DNA of 30,779 nucleotides from Marinobacterium sp. xm-d-530 (GCA_949499045.1 CATEEE010000023.1:1-30779), one strand, 5' to 3'; positions 18,011 to 25,678 are shown, numbered from the stretch's first letter. A program made the numbers and translations. Notes: a model not told the origin generated them from the letters alone.

Positions 18011-18382
18011 TTACTTAAGCTCGACAGAAGCGCCAGCTGCTTCAAGATCCGCTTGGACCTGTTCAGCTTCTTCTTTAGAAGCGCCTTCTTTAACAGTTGA
18101 AGGTGCACCGTCAACCATCTCTTTCGCTTCTTTAAGACCAAGGCCAGTTACTGCACGAACAACCTTGATTACGTTTACTTTCTTATCGCCAGCAGAAGTT
18201 AGAACGACATCGAAGTCAGTCTTCTCTTCAGCAGCAGCGCCAGCATCACCAGCAGGACCAGCAACTACTGCAGCTGCAGCAGATACGCCGAATTTTTCTT
18301 CCATTGCAGAAACAAGTTCAACAACGTCCATTACTGACATTTCAGCAATTGCATTTAGGATATCGTCTTTAGACAGAGACAT
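18011..18382 (-). CDS. rplL: 50S ribosomal protein L7/L12
   Basis: 123 residues. It forms the ribosomal stalk, present in several copies, which recruits translational GTPases such as EF-G. The N-terminal dimerisation helices (residues 1-33), the alanine/glycine-rich hinge (about 35-52) and the C-terminal factor-binding domain with GLGLKEAKEMVDGAP are typical. It follows rplJ after 42 bases, and the pair is presumably co-regulated by the L10 leader. Confidence 0.98.
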   Translation of the reverse strand: MSLSKDDILNAIAEMSVMDVVELVSAMEEKFGVSAAAAVVAGPAGDAGAAAEEKTDFDVVLTSAGDKKVNVIKVVRAVTGLGLKEAKEMVDGAPSTVKEGASKEEAEQVQADLEAAGASVELK

Positions 18383-18424
18383 TATTAATTCCTTTATTAA
18401 ATCGGTTACTTAGCAACCAGCCAA

Positions 18425-18919
18425 TTAAGCTGCTTGCTCTTCTTTCTGTACGCGTACCGCATCGATAACGCGAACCAGCTTGCCAGCAGCTGCTTCTTTC
18501 ATGCAGCTCATTAGCTTCGCTAGTGCTTCGTCGTATGTCGGTAGGCTTGCTAGCATTGCGATATCAACGATCTCGCCTTCGTAAGCAGCTGTTTTCAGCT
18601 CAAACTTCTCATTGCCTTTTGCAAAATCTTTCAAGATGCGGGCGCCAGCGCCTGGATGCTCTTGAGAGAAAGCAATGATAGTTGGACCTACGAACGAGTC
18701 CGCTAGACATTCATAAGCTGTGCCTTCTACTGCACGACGTGCTAGCGTATTACGTACGACTTTAAGCCATACACCCGCTTCACGTGCCTGCTTACGCAGT
18801 GCAGTCATATCGCCCACTTCAACGCCGCGGGAATCCGCAACGACAGCAGACAATGCAGAGCCAGCAGCTTCCTGAACCTCAGCGACGATCGCTTTTTTCT
18901 GTTCAAGTCCTATTGCCAC
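18425..18919 (-). CDS. rplJ: 50S ribosomal protein L10
   Basis: 164 residues. L10 anchors L7/L12 dimers to 23S rRNA. The start is GTG 18919 with a GGAG Shine-Dalgarno, and begins MAIGLEQKKAIVAEV as in relatives. VADSRGVEVGDMTALRK and LKVVRNTLARRA are L10 hallmarks, and the helical C-terminal tail binds L7/L12. It is preceded by a 216-base structured gap in the position of the L10-repressed leader. Confidence 0.97.
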   Translation of the reverse strand: MAIGLEQKKAIVAEVQEAAGSALSAVVADSRGVEVGDMTALRKQAREAGVWLKVVRNTLARRAVEGTAYECLADSFVGPTIIAFSQEHPGAGARILKDFAKGNEKFELKTAAYEGEIVDIAMLASLPTYDEALAKLMSCMKEAAAGKLVRVIDAVRVQKEEQAA

Positions 18920-19135
18920 AATTTACTCCTGGTTGTCTTTCGACATAATTACCAACCACCCCGCTTACGCGAGGCATGAGTACGGCTAAAATGATTCCGA
19001 GGAATCTCACCGTCTGCGCAGGCTGGTTGGCCCATTAAGATGCTATTGAAGAATCAATAACATCACCTGCGGTCTTTGACGGTCTTCGTCTCTGTCAGAC
19101 AGGTCTGAAGACCCTCAAATACCTTTGCTGGAAGA
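18920..19135 (-). promoter_or_regulatory. rplJ leader, candidate L10(L12) autoregulatory region
   Basis: No gene is present. On the minus strand a GGTCTTC/GAAGACC hairpin (19081-19113) follows rplA. Further on, CCAACCA (19024-19030) can pair with TGGTTGG (18952-18958), closing a ~60-base domain with internal short stems just before the rplJ ribosome-binding site. Position and long-range pairing fit the L10 leader family. A separate promoter is expected here but I cannot pick one confidently. Confidence 0.6.
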
Positions 19136-19831
19136 TTAAGCGTCTAGTGACGCAACATCTACCTGTAGACCCGGCCCCATAGTGGTAGACAGGGTTACTT
19201 TCTTAACGTAAACGCCTTTAGCAGAAGCTGGCTTAAGTTTCTTAAGCTCAGCAAGTAGAGCCGATACGTTTTCAGCGATTTGGTTTGGCTCGAAGCCCAC
19301 TTTACCAACTGACGCGTGAATGATGCCGTTCTTATCAGTACGGAAACGTACCTGACCAGACTTAGCATTCTTAACTGCACCAGCAACATCTGGAGTTACA
19401 GTACCAACCTTAGGGTTTGGCATTAGGCCACGAGGACCAAGAACTGTACCTAGCGCACCAACAACGCGCATAGCGTCTGGGCTTGCAATTACTACGTCGA
19501 AGTCTAGGTTGCCAGCTTTAACTGACTCAGCAAGATCTTCAAAACCAACAACGTCCGCGCCAGCTTCTTTTGCTTTCTCAGCGTTTTCGCCTTGAGCAAA
19601 TACAGCAACACGAACTTCTTTACCTGTACCGTTTGGAAGAACACTTGAACCACGTACAACTTGGTCAGATTTCTTCGGATCAACACCCAGGTTGATTGCA
19701 ACATCTACAGATTCAGCGAATTTAACAGCAGAAACTTCTGAAAGAATCTGAGCAGCATCAGCAGCAGCGTACAATTTACCCGCTTCTACTTTTTCAGCGA
19801 TCGCCTTTTGACGCTTAGTCAACTTAGCCAT
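19136..19831 (-). CDS. rplA: 50S ribosomal protein L1
   Basis: 231 residues. It forms the mobile L1 stalk at the E site and is the translational repressor of the L11 operon in many bacteria. MAKLTKRQKAIAEKV, VLGPRGLMPNPKVGTVT and the FRTDKNGIIHASVGKV segment are diagnostic. Its ATG overlaps the rplK stop by one base (TAATG), implying translational coupling, and its GGAG lies inside rplK. Confidence 0.98.
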   Translation of the reverse strand: MAKLTKRQKAIAEKVEAGKLYAAADAAQILSEVSAVKFAESVDVAINLGVDPKKSDQVVRGSSVLPNGTGKEVRVAVFAQGENAEKAKEAGADVVGFEDLAESVKAGNLDFDVVIASPDAMRVVGALGTVLGPRGLMPNPKVGTVTPDVAGAVKNAKSGQVRFRTDKNGIIHASVGKVGFEPNQIAENVSALLAELKKLKPASAKGVYVKKVTLSTTMGPGLQVDVASLDA

Positions 19832-20265
19832 TACTCATCACCCTCCACAACTAGACCCATGCGACGCGCAGAACCTGCAATCGTGCGTACGGCTGCATCC
19901 ATATCTGCAGCAGTTAGGTCAGCCATTTTAATGGTTGCAATCTCTTCAAGCTGAGCGCGAGTAACAGTACCCACTTTTTCAGTATTTGGACGAGATGAAC
20001 CAGACTTAAGACCAACCGCTTTCTTCAACAAAATTGAAGCTGGTGGAGTCTTAGTGATGAACGTAAAGCTACGATCAGCATATACAGTGATAACCACTGG
20101 AATTGGCATACCAGGTTCCATCGACTGAGTCTGTGCGTTGAACGCTTTACAGAACTCCATGATGTTCACACCGTGTTGACCTAGCGCAGGACCAACTGGC
20201 GGACTAGGGTTCGCCTGACCTGCTTTAACCTGCAACTTAATGTAGGCTTCTATCTTCTTAGCCAT
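19831..20265 (-). CDS. rplK: 50S ribosomal protein L11
   Basis: 144 residues from ATG 20265, which follows an AAGGAG site. The frame opens further upstream but the extension is not L11-like. L11 forms the GTPase-associated centre with 23S rRNA and is needed for RelA-dependent stringent response in E. coli. The proline-rich NPSPPVGPALGQHGVNIMEFCKAFN and the C-terminal RNA-binding RTIAGSARRMG are intact. It is the first gene of the rplK-rplA unit, after a terminator that separates it from nusG. Confidence 0.98.
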   Translation of the reverse strand: MAKKIEAYIKLQVKAGQANPSPPVGPALGQHGVNIMEFCKAFNAQTQSMEPGMPIPVVITVYADRSFTFITKTPPASILLKKAVGLKSGSSRPNTEKVGTVTRAQLEEIATIKMADLTAADMDAAVRTIAGSARRMGLVVEGDE

Positions 20266-20279
20266 TGAGCTACTCCTTT

Positions 20280-20304
20280 GGGTACAAACGCCTCTCGGCT
20301 CCCC
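20280..20304 (-). promoter_or_regulatory. Candidate L1-binding hairpin upstream of rplK
   Basis: On the minus strand GGG and CCC close a hairpin whose inner stem GCC/GGC carries a GAGA loop, with an asymmetric 3' internal loop of seven bases. It lies immediately before the rplK ribosome-binding site, where L1 represses the L11 operon in E. coli. The assignment rests on position and two-stem architecture, not on a verified consensus. Confidence 0.4.
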
Positions 20305-20314
20305 TTTACACAAC

Positions 20315-20344
20315 AAAAACCGAGCAGCCTTTCGGCGACTCAGT
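20315..20344 (-). terminator. Intrinsic terminator between nusG and rplK
   Basis: Minus-strand arms ACTGAG/CTCGGT (20339-20344 and 20319-20324, one G-U pair) and GCC/GGC with a GAAA tetraloop are separated by a symmetrical 2x2 internal loop and followed by five U. It lies 17 bases after the nusG stop. It would separate secE-nusG from rplKA, or act as a partial terminator. Confidence 0.7.
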
Positions 20345-20361
20345 TCGTTTAAAAACGTCTG

Positions 20362-20904
20362 TTAAGCTTTTTCGACCTGACGGAACTCAAGCTCAACCGG
20401 CGTTGAGCGGCCGAAGATCAAGACAGCCACTTTAAGACGTGACTTCTCGTAATCAACTTCTTCAACAACGCCATTGAAGTCAGCGAATGGGCCATCATTA
20501 ACTCGAACCATCTCACCCGCTTCAAACATCGTCTTAGGACGCGGCTTATCAACACCACTCTCAACACGACTTAGAATATCGTCAGCTTCACGCTGAGTAA
20601 TTGGTGCAGGCTTATCTGCCGTACCACCAATAAAGCCAAGAACACGCGGCGTACTCTTAACCATGTGCCAAGTCTCATCGTTCATCACCATGTTAACAAG
20701 TACATAACCTGGGTAGAACTTACGCTCAGACTTACGCTTCTTACCATCACGGATTTCAACAACTTCCTCTGTTGGCACAAGGATATCGCCAAACAGATCT
20801 TCCACACCGTGACGTTCGATCGCTTCTAGTAGACCAGCTTGAACTCGCTTCTCATAACCAGAGTAAGCGTGAACAACGTACCAGCGCATCTTTTCTGAAC
20901 TCAT
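20362..20904 (-). CDS. nusG: Transcription termination/antitermination factor NusG
   Basis: 180 residues. NusG binds the RNA polymerase clamp through its N-terminal NGN domain (MRWYVVHAYSGYEKRVQ onward) and links to Rho or S10 through the C-terminal KOW domain (GEMVRVNDGPFADFNGVVEEVD). A GAGG ribosome-binding site precedes ATG 20904. It is 9 bases downstream of secE, the standard secE-nusG pair. Confidence 0.98.
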   Translation of the reverse strand: MSSEKMRWYVVHAYSGYEKRVQAGLLEAIERHGVEDLFGDILVPTEEVVEIRDGKKRKSERKFYPGYVLVNMVMNDETWHMVKSTPRVLGFIGGTADKPAPITQREADDILSRVESGVDKPRPKTMFEAGEMVRVNDGPFADFNGVVEEVDYEKSRLKVAVLIFGRSTPVELEFRQVEKA

Positions 20905-20913
20905 AGAAACCTC

Positions 20914-21282
20914 TTAACCAATAAAGCCAGACACTACCCAGCCGAGTAGCGAGTCCAGACCCCAAAGCAAAAGTCCAACAATTAATACAGCCACAACAAC
21001 GATCAAAGTTGTTTGCAATGTCTCTTGTCGAGTTGGCCATACCACTTTGCGAATCTCATTCTTCGCCTCTTTAAACAGACGGAAGAACGCTTTACCTTTT
21101 GCCGTTTGAAGTGCAACAAAGCCAGCAATAATAGCAAGCGCAACTAACGCAAGCACACGATAGAGCAGTGACTCATTAGCGTAGACTGAGTTACCGACCA
21201 CACCAACAGCAACGATCGCAATAACAACAAGCCACTTTAGGCTGTCAAATTTAGACACGTCGTCAGAAACTTTTGAGTTCAC
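20914..21282 (-). CDS. secE: Preprotein translocase subunit SecE
   Basis: 122 residues with three membrane spans (about 14-30, 41-60 and 92-118), the long gammaproteobacterial form. SecE stabilises SecY in the SecYEG channel. The conserved amphipathic segment and hinge (FFRLFKEAKNEIRKVVWPTRQE) precede the last span. The start is GTG 21282 with GAGG just upstream. There are 62 bases between it and tRNA-Trp with no clear promoter, so it is probably read from the tRNA-Trp promoter. Confidence 0.97.
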   Translation of the reverse strand: MNSKVSDDVSKFDSLKWLVVIAIVAVGVVGNSVYANESLLYRVLALVALAIIAGFVALQTAKGKAFFRLFKEAKNEIRKVVWPTRQETLQTTLIVVVAVLIVGLLLWGLDSLLGWVVSGFIG

Positions 21283-21330
21283 CAGAACCTCTACTAATCA
21301 AACACTTAAGCTAGATTTGCTGCATATAAA

Positions 21331-21344
21331 CCACCTTTAAAAGG

Positions 21345-21347
<3 letters not shown>
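21331..21347 (-). promoter_or_regulatory. Small hairpin overlapping the tRNA-Trp 3' CCA
   Basis: On the minus strand CCACC, which includes the encoded CCA, is followed after TTTTAAA by GGTGG, giving a 5-bp stem extendable by A-U pairs. The following U-run is only three bases, so it is weak as a terminator. It could influence 3'-end processing of the tRNA or sit at the tRNA/secE cleavage point. Confidence 0.4.
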
Positions 21348-21420
<73 letters not shown>

Positions 21421-21438
21421 ATACAACAAGGGACGCGC

Positions 21439-21467
21439 ATTATACCCGCCTAAAATCTTAGTTTCAA
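21439..21467 (-). promoter_or_regulatory. Strong sigma-70 promoter for tRNA-Trp-secE-nusG
   Basis: Minus strand: TTGAAA (21462-21467), a 17-base spacer, and TATAAT (21439-21444), followed by a GC-rich discriminator (GCGCG) of the stringent-control type. The start would fall about 10 bases before the tRNA-Trp 5' end. One of the two best promoter matches in the window. Confidence 0.85.
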
Positions 21468-21547
21468 CTTATAAAACCAACAAATTCAGCAGTCTATGCG
21501 GTATTGAAAGTCCACTTCGAAATACTCTAACACCAACCCCAAGACGT

Positions 21548-21576
21548 AAAAAAAGGCAGACTAATCAATCTACCTT
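21548..21576 (-). terminator. Intrinsic terminator ending the Thr-Tyr-Gly-Thr tRNA operon
   Basis: Minus strand: an 8-bp stem (arms 21569-21576 and 21553-21560, one G-U pair) with an 8-base loop, followed by a U-run (complement of A 21548-21554). It begins 10 bases after the mature end of tRNA-Thr(GGT), exactly where tufB follows in E. coli and Pseudomonas. It therefore uncouples these tRNAs from any downstream protein gene. Confidence 0.85.
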
Positions 21577-21586
21577 ACATCTGTCA

Positions 21587-21661
21587 TGGAGCTCATGGGC
21601 GGATTTGAACCGCCGACCTCACCCTTACCAAGGGTGTGCTCTACCCCTGAGCTACATGAGC
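21587..21661 (-). tRNA. tRNA-Thr (anticodon GGT)
   Basis: 75 bases, acceptor stem GCTCATG/CATGAGC, anticodon loop TTGGTAA giving GGT, encoded CCA. Equivalent to E. coli thrT, the last tRNA before tufB there. Here a terminator follows instead. Confidence 0.98.
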
Positions 21662-21674
21662 GAATATCGTCAAT

Positions 21675-21749
21675 TGGAGCGGGTAGCGGGAATCGAACCC
21701 GCCTCTTCAGCTTGGAAGGCTGAGGTAATAGCCACTATACCATACCCGC
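21675..21749 (-). tRNA. tRNA-Gly (anticodon TCC)
   Basis: 75 bases, acceptor stem GCGGGTA/TACCCGC, anticodon loop CTTCCAA giving TCC, encoded CCA. Equivalent to glyT in the thrU-tyrU-glyT-thrT array. Confidence 0.98.
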
Positions 21750-21766
21750 CGAAGGAGCTTTCGAAA

Positions 21767-21850
21767 TGGTGGTGGGAGATGGATTCGAACCATCGAAGCT
21801 TTCGCGTCGGATTTACAATCCGATCCCTTTGGCCACTCGGGAATCCCACC
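21767..21850 (-). tRNA. tRNA-Tyr (anticodon GTA)
   Basis: 84 bases, a class II tRNA with a long variable arm, acceptor stem GGTGGGA/TCCCACC, anticodon loop TTGTAAA giving GTA, encoded CCA. Equivalent to tyrU. Confidence 0.98.
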
Positions 21851-21867
21851 GGTACTTATTGCTGAAA

Positions 21868-21943
<76 letters not shown>

Positions 21944-21963
21944 TCAGCAATGAAGTGGGGCGT

Positions 21964-21992
21964 ATCTTACTGATCAGATTTCAGCGTTGCAA
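21964..21992 (-). promoter_or_regulatory. Promoter of the four-tRNA operon, inside the end of the SPOR gene
   Basis: Minus strand: TTGCAA (21987-21992), a 17-base spacer, and TAAGAT (21964-21969), then a GC-rich discriminator (CGCCCC) typical of stable-RNA promoters. The -10 overlaps the stop codon of the upstream protein gene (21967-21969). The start would lie some 12-15 bases before tRNA-Thr(TGT). Confidence 0.75.
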
Positions 21993-22608
21993 CCCTTTCG
22001 CACGGTTTTTTTTCAAATTGAGCGCCAGGCCACTGAGTTGCGACCATTTCGATCAATTCTTGATCAAATTCAAACCCTTGCAAATAGCTTACAGCTACCC
22101 GATAAGCATCACTTTGAATAAAGTTTACCTTTTTACGCAACTTGCTCTGCAAATCGTCTGGGAACTGTAAAAGCAACTCATCAACAGCCTCATCACTTGG
22201 ATAAACACCCATGACCAGCGCACCATCACGACTCTCAGGTACCCAGCCTAGCAACGCGAGCTGATCTAACAAAGCAACTCGACGGTCGGCATCAGCCGGC
22301 AGTGGCAATTCAACCCTCCAACCCTGTGCTATGGGAGGAATTTTTTCGTAAGCGAGATCAACCCCATAGCTCTCAAGCTGAACGAGTAACTTCTCTGCCT
22401 CATACTCACTCTCGAACGGCTGAAAATAACCACACTCCCGAGGCCGCAATACTAGCTGCTCGCCCACTTCAAGTTCATTGGGAAGTCGAATTGCTGCCGG
22501 CCTGATATCTGGCTGCCTAATGGTGTCTGAAAATCGATACTCTTGTGCATACCACAAAAATAGCAGTGCATTCCCTAACAGAACCAATAACACCAACCAT
22601 CGTAACAT
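21967..22608 (-). CDS. Membrane-anchored SPOR-like domain protein
   Basis: 213 residues from ATG 22608, which shares one base with the coaX stop (TGATG). The frame extends to 22665, but that lies inside coaX and lacks a family-like start. Residues 1-21 form a single membrane span (LRWLVLLVLLGNALLFLWY), with a periplasmic remainder. A SPOR-like segment runs from CGYFQPFESEYEAEKLL through the GWRVELPLP and GALVMGVYPSDEAVDELL stretches. SPOR domains bind denuded peptidoglycan at division sites, but the domain match here is by eye. A similar gene lies between coaX and the tRNA array in pseudomonads. Its last codons contain the tRNA promoter. Confidence 0.75.
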   Translation of the reverse strand: MLRWLVLLVLLGNALLFLWYAQEYRFSDTIRQPDIRPAAIRLPNELEVGEQLVLRPRECGYFQPFESEYEAEKLLVQLESYGVDLAYEKIPPIAQGWRVELPLPADADRRVALLDQLALLGWVPESRDGALVMGVYPSDEAVDELLLQFPDDLQSKLRKKVNFIQSDAYRVAVSYLQGFEFDQELIEMVATQWPGAQFEKKPCERVATLKSDQ

Positions 22609-23330
22609 CAGAGTGTTGCCCTCTCCGCCAAACTCAATCCATCTAACACCAGGTTTGGCAGACACTCAACCCTTGGCTCTGACTTAAGATTCTCGAAGAG
22701 TTTAGCCGCATCACCTCCGGTTATCAGAATGCTAGCCTGCTCGTTAAATTCAGTTCTCAACGTCAGAATAGAGTGAGCCACACCCGCAAAGACCAACTCC
22801 GCCCCTGATGAAACACAGCCAGCAGTATCTACCCCGCCAAAGGGTTGAGCCTGAGCCTCTTGCTCAAAACGGATGTTAGCCGTTTGTCCCAGCAGTGCAC
22901 TCTGCAGCATTCGGTAACCAGGTGTGATAAATCCACCGGTATGCTGACCATTCGCAGCCAATAGATCGATGGTCAAAGCACTACCAGCATCAACCACTAT
23001 TGCGGAAGCCCCCTGCTCTCTCTTGAAAGCCGCCAACAAGACTAACCAACGGTCGACCCCCAATCGAGAAGTATCATCATAGCCGCAGCGCACACCAGCA
23101 CACTGTTTAGAAACACGAGCGAACTCAGGAGTACAGCCATAGCGTCGCCCCAATTCAACGGAGAGTGCTTCATTAACCTCAGACGCAGCAACTGAGCTTA
23201 TCCAAATGGCATCCACTGCAGTCTCAGGCCATTGAGGATCAATCAGACTGGTAACACCCTCATGCTCGACCGCATCTGAAAAAAGGCGCCACTTAACTCG
23301 ACTGTTGCCGATATCCAGCTCAAGACGCAC
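22608..23330 (-). CDS. coaX: Type III pantothenate kinase
   Basis: 240 residues from GTG 23330 with GAGGGG seven bases upstream, giving the typical RLELDIGNSRVKW opening (ASKHA phosphate-1 motif). Seen: GVDRWLVLLAA, VDAGSALTIDLL with the catalytic and metal Asp, and GGFITPGYRML. CoaX phosphorylates pantothenate in the first step of CoA synthesis, without the feedback inhibition of type I. A longer frame to 23357 would lie deeper inside birA and lacks family support. It overlaps birA by 11 bases. Confidence 0.94.
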   Translation of the reverse strand: MRLELDIGNSRVKWRLFSDAVEHEGVTSLIDPQWPETAVDAIWISSVAASEVNEALSVELGRRYGCTPEFARVSKQCAGVRCGYDDTSRLGVDRWLVLLAAFKREQGASAIVVDAGSALTIDLLAANGQHTGGFITPGYRMLQSALLGQTANIRFEQEAQAQPFGGVDTAGCVSSGAELVFAGVAHSILTLRTEFNEQASILITGGDAAKLFENLKSEPRVECLPNLVLDGLSLAERATL

Positions 23331-24285
23331 TGCTGACCCCTCGTAAACTAATCTCACCAGCAGGGTAACTGTTTAGCTTACCCTCAACCTCCACTAACAC
23401 CTCACCCTGCGCATCCACACCTCGGCAAATACCCTCAACTTCAGCGTGCCCCATCAAAAGTCTTACAGAGTGATCTTGGAAAGCATGGACTGCCTGCCAG
23501 TGCTGAGCGTATTCAGAAAAACCTTTTCCTTCAAACTCATTTAGCAACTGAGTTAATGATCGGACAATCTCAATCAAAAGCTGAGAACGAGTTAGCGCAC
23601 CTGACATGTGTTTACCTAAATCAGCCCACTCTTGGTCAATGCTCGACTTAACACTGCCTGGCATTTTTACATTGAGTCCAACGCCAACCACAACAGAACA
23701 CTCACCCGATAGATCGCCAGCCAGCTCGATCAACACCCCACCCAGCTTACGCTTCTCTAAAAGGAGATCATTTGGCCACTTCAACTGAACCCCTGTCACA
23801 CCCAGGGAAGTCAAAGTCTGCTGCACAGCCAAACCAACCGCCAAACTTAAACCTTGGAGTGATGCAGCACCCCCTTTGAATCGATAGCCTAGTGACAGAT
23901 AAAGATTGGCCGCATAAGGGCTAACCCACTGACGTCCGCGTCGACCTCGCCCCTCACCCTGATACTCAGCAGCTACTAACACTTGGCGATAGCCATCAGA
24001 CATATGGGTTTGCGCAACACGATTGGTCGAGTCGACCGTCTTAAGAACGTCTATTCGATCATAGTTAAGTGAGGCTAACTCAGTTGAAATTGAGTGATCA
24101 TTAAGCAGATCCAGACCACCACTGATGCGGTAGCCTCGCCCTCTCGAAGATTCTATAGATAGACCCAGAGCCCTTAATTCATCTAAGCTCTTTCGAAGCA
24201 GAGGTGAGGATATACCCAGAGACGCAACCAAACTGCTACCACTTCGATACTGACCATCTGCCAGCAGTGATAACAGCCGTTGCAC
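23320..24285 (-). CDS. birA: Bifunctional biotin operon repressor / biotin-protein ligase
   Basis: 321 residues from GTG 24285, two bases after the folA stop, with GAGG before it. An N-terminal winged-helix DNA-binding domain (residues 1-60) marks the group II repressor-ligase type. The catalytic part shows GRGRRGRQW (112-120) for biotinoyl-AMP binding, KWPNDL (169-174) and the RKLGGVLIE segment with K180. A small C-terminal SH3-like domain follows (GICRGVDAQGEVLVEV). It attaches biotin to carboxylase carrier protein and, if like E. coli, represses bio genes, none of which are in this window. Confidence 0.95.
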   Translation of the reverse strand: MQRLLSLLADGQYRSGSSLVASLGISSPLLRKSLDELRALGLSIESSRGRGYRISGGLDLLNDHSISTELASLNYDRIDVLKTVDSTNRVAQTHMSDGYRQVLVAAEYQGEGRGRRGRQWVSPYAANLYLSLGYRFKGGAASLQGLSLAVGLAVQQTLTSLGVTGVQLKWPNDLLLEKRKLGGVLIELAGDLSGECSVVVGVGLNVKMPGSVKSSIDQEWADLGKHMSGALTRSQLLIEIVRSLTQLLNEFEGKGFSEYAQHWQAVHAFQDHSVRLLMGHAEVEGICRGVDAQGEVLVEVEGKLNSYPAGEISLRGVSSAS

Positions 24286-24287
24286 GA

Positions 24288-24800
24288 TTAGGCCTCTTTA
24301 CGATCGTAAACGATGAATGAGTAAGGATAGCGATTCGGCTGATCGCCCGCAGGGAAAGATTGACGACCCAGCTCTTGCCATTGGCTGTAATCAATTTCAG
24401 GGAAGTACGCATCGCCTTCTGGTTCAGCCTCAACCTGAGTCAGGTAGAGGCGATCAACAATAGACAGAGATTGAGCGTAAATCTGAGCACCACCAATAAT
24501 GACCGCTTCTTCAACACCGTCGATCAGAGCCTGTCCTTCACCCACTTCAATCGCATCACCTAAGCCAGAGACAACCTTGACACCTTCTGCGCTCCAATTT
24601 GAATCTCGAGTAATCACGATATTCAAACGACCTGGCAGAGGCTTACCAATGGACTCAAATGTTTTGCGACCCATGATAATGGGCTTACCCATGGTCACCT
24701 CTTTAAAGTAACGAAGATCTTCAGGCAGGTACCAAGGCAACTTATTGTCATTACCAATAACGCGATTCAATCCCTGAGCAACGATTAATGCTAATCTCAT
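24288..24800 (-). CDS. folA: Dihydrofolate reductase
   Basis: 170 residues. It reduces dihydrofolate to tetrahydrofolate with NADPH. The VIGNDNKLPWYLPEDLRYF segment contains the catalytic acid D28. GRKTFESIGKPLPGR binds NADPH and IIGGAQIYAQSL is the second cofactor motif. It is of the chromosomal, trimethoprim-sensitive type by length. It follows thyA after 12 bases, which couples dTMP synthesis to recycling of its dihydrofolate product. Confidence 0.96.
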   Translation of the reverse strand: MRLALIVAQGLNRVIGNDNKLPWYLPEDLRYFKEVTMGKPIIMGRKTFESIGKPLPGRLNIVITRDSNWSAEGVKVVSGLGDAIEVGEGQALIDGVEEAVIIGGAQIYAQSLSIVDRLYLTQVEAEPEGDAYFPEIDYSQWQELGRQSFPAGDQPNRYPYSFIVYDRKEA

Positions 24801-24812
24801 AACCTCTCCTAC

Positions 24813-25664
24813 TTATACTGAAAATGGATATTGAATGGCGTCATGGTACTGATATCCAACCACTTCAAAGTCATTCGTTGACACCCATGTTTCAATATCC
24901 TCAAGCGATTTAATATCGGGATTAATCGTTAACTGCGGGCTTGGGAAAGGTTCACGCTTAAGCTGCACATCACGCATCAACTCCAACTGATCTTCATAGA
25001 TGTGAGCATTGACGATCTTGTGGTAAGCCTTCCCAGGCTTGTGACCGGTAATCTGAGCCACCAACGCCAACAACACATAAACCTGAACCTGGTTAAAATT
25101 AAGACCCAGCGGCACGTCACAGCTGCGTTGATAGGATGTTAAAAACAGCTGATCACCCAACAGAGAGAAAGTGTGGGTATGCATACAAGGGCGCAGACAA
25201 CCAAGATGAAACTCACCAGGATTGTAGAAGGTCAGGATTTCGCCGCGATCATCTATCCCTTTAGATAGGTTATCAACAATCTTCTTTAGCTGATCGGTTA
25301 CGCTGCCATCAGACGCCATCCACTGACGCCCCTGCACTCCGTAAACACGCCCCATGTCATCTTCGCCTTTACGAGCAGGATTACCCAACCACGCGCCATT
25401 CTCGTTTGCATTGGCATTCCACGTATTACAGCCAATAGCACGAAACTGTGCAGCACTATCGTACCCACGCAGATACCCTAATAGTTCAGCAATGGCCGCC
25501 TTGTAAAAACTCTTACGCGTTGTGACTAGAGGGAACTGATTACCCGCCACATCATATTCAAGATTGGCATCAATCACCGTCAAACAACGTTTTCCGGTGC
25601 GTTCATTACCCACCCAAACGCCTTCATCAATGATGCGCTGGCACAACTCTAGATACTGTTTCAT
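24813..25664 (-). CDS. thyA: Thymidylate synthase (long form)
   Basis: 283 residues, about 19 longer than E. coli ThyA. It methylates dUMP with methylene-tetrahydrofolate. Catalytic C160 lies in RPCMHTH, where the usual sequence is PPCH. YQRSCDVPLGLNFN (178-191) and the NAHIYEDQ segment with H221 and Y223 are intact. An N-terminal insertion (CNTWNANANENGAWLGNPARK, ~79-99) accounts for much of the extra length. It is a divergent ThyA subtype rather than a broken one. It lies 14 bases after lgt and 12 before folA. Confidence 0.94.
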   Translation of the reverse strand: MKQYLELCQRIIDEGVWVGNERTGKRCLTVIDANLEYDVAGNQFPLVTTRKSFYKAAIAELLGYLRGYDSAAQFRAIGCNTWNANANENGAWLGNPARKGEDDMGRVYGVQGRQWMASDGSVTDQLKKIVDNLSKGIDDRGEILTFYNPGEFHLGCLRPCMHTHTFSLLGDQLFLTSYQRSCDVPLGLNFNQVQVYVLLALVAQITGHKPGKAYHKIVNAHIYEDQLELMRDVQLKREPFPSPQLTINPDIKSLEDIETWVSTNDFEVVGYQYHDAIQYPFSV

Positions 25665-25678
25665 CCAACAACCTTAGA

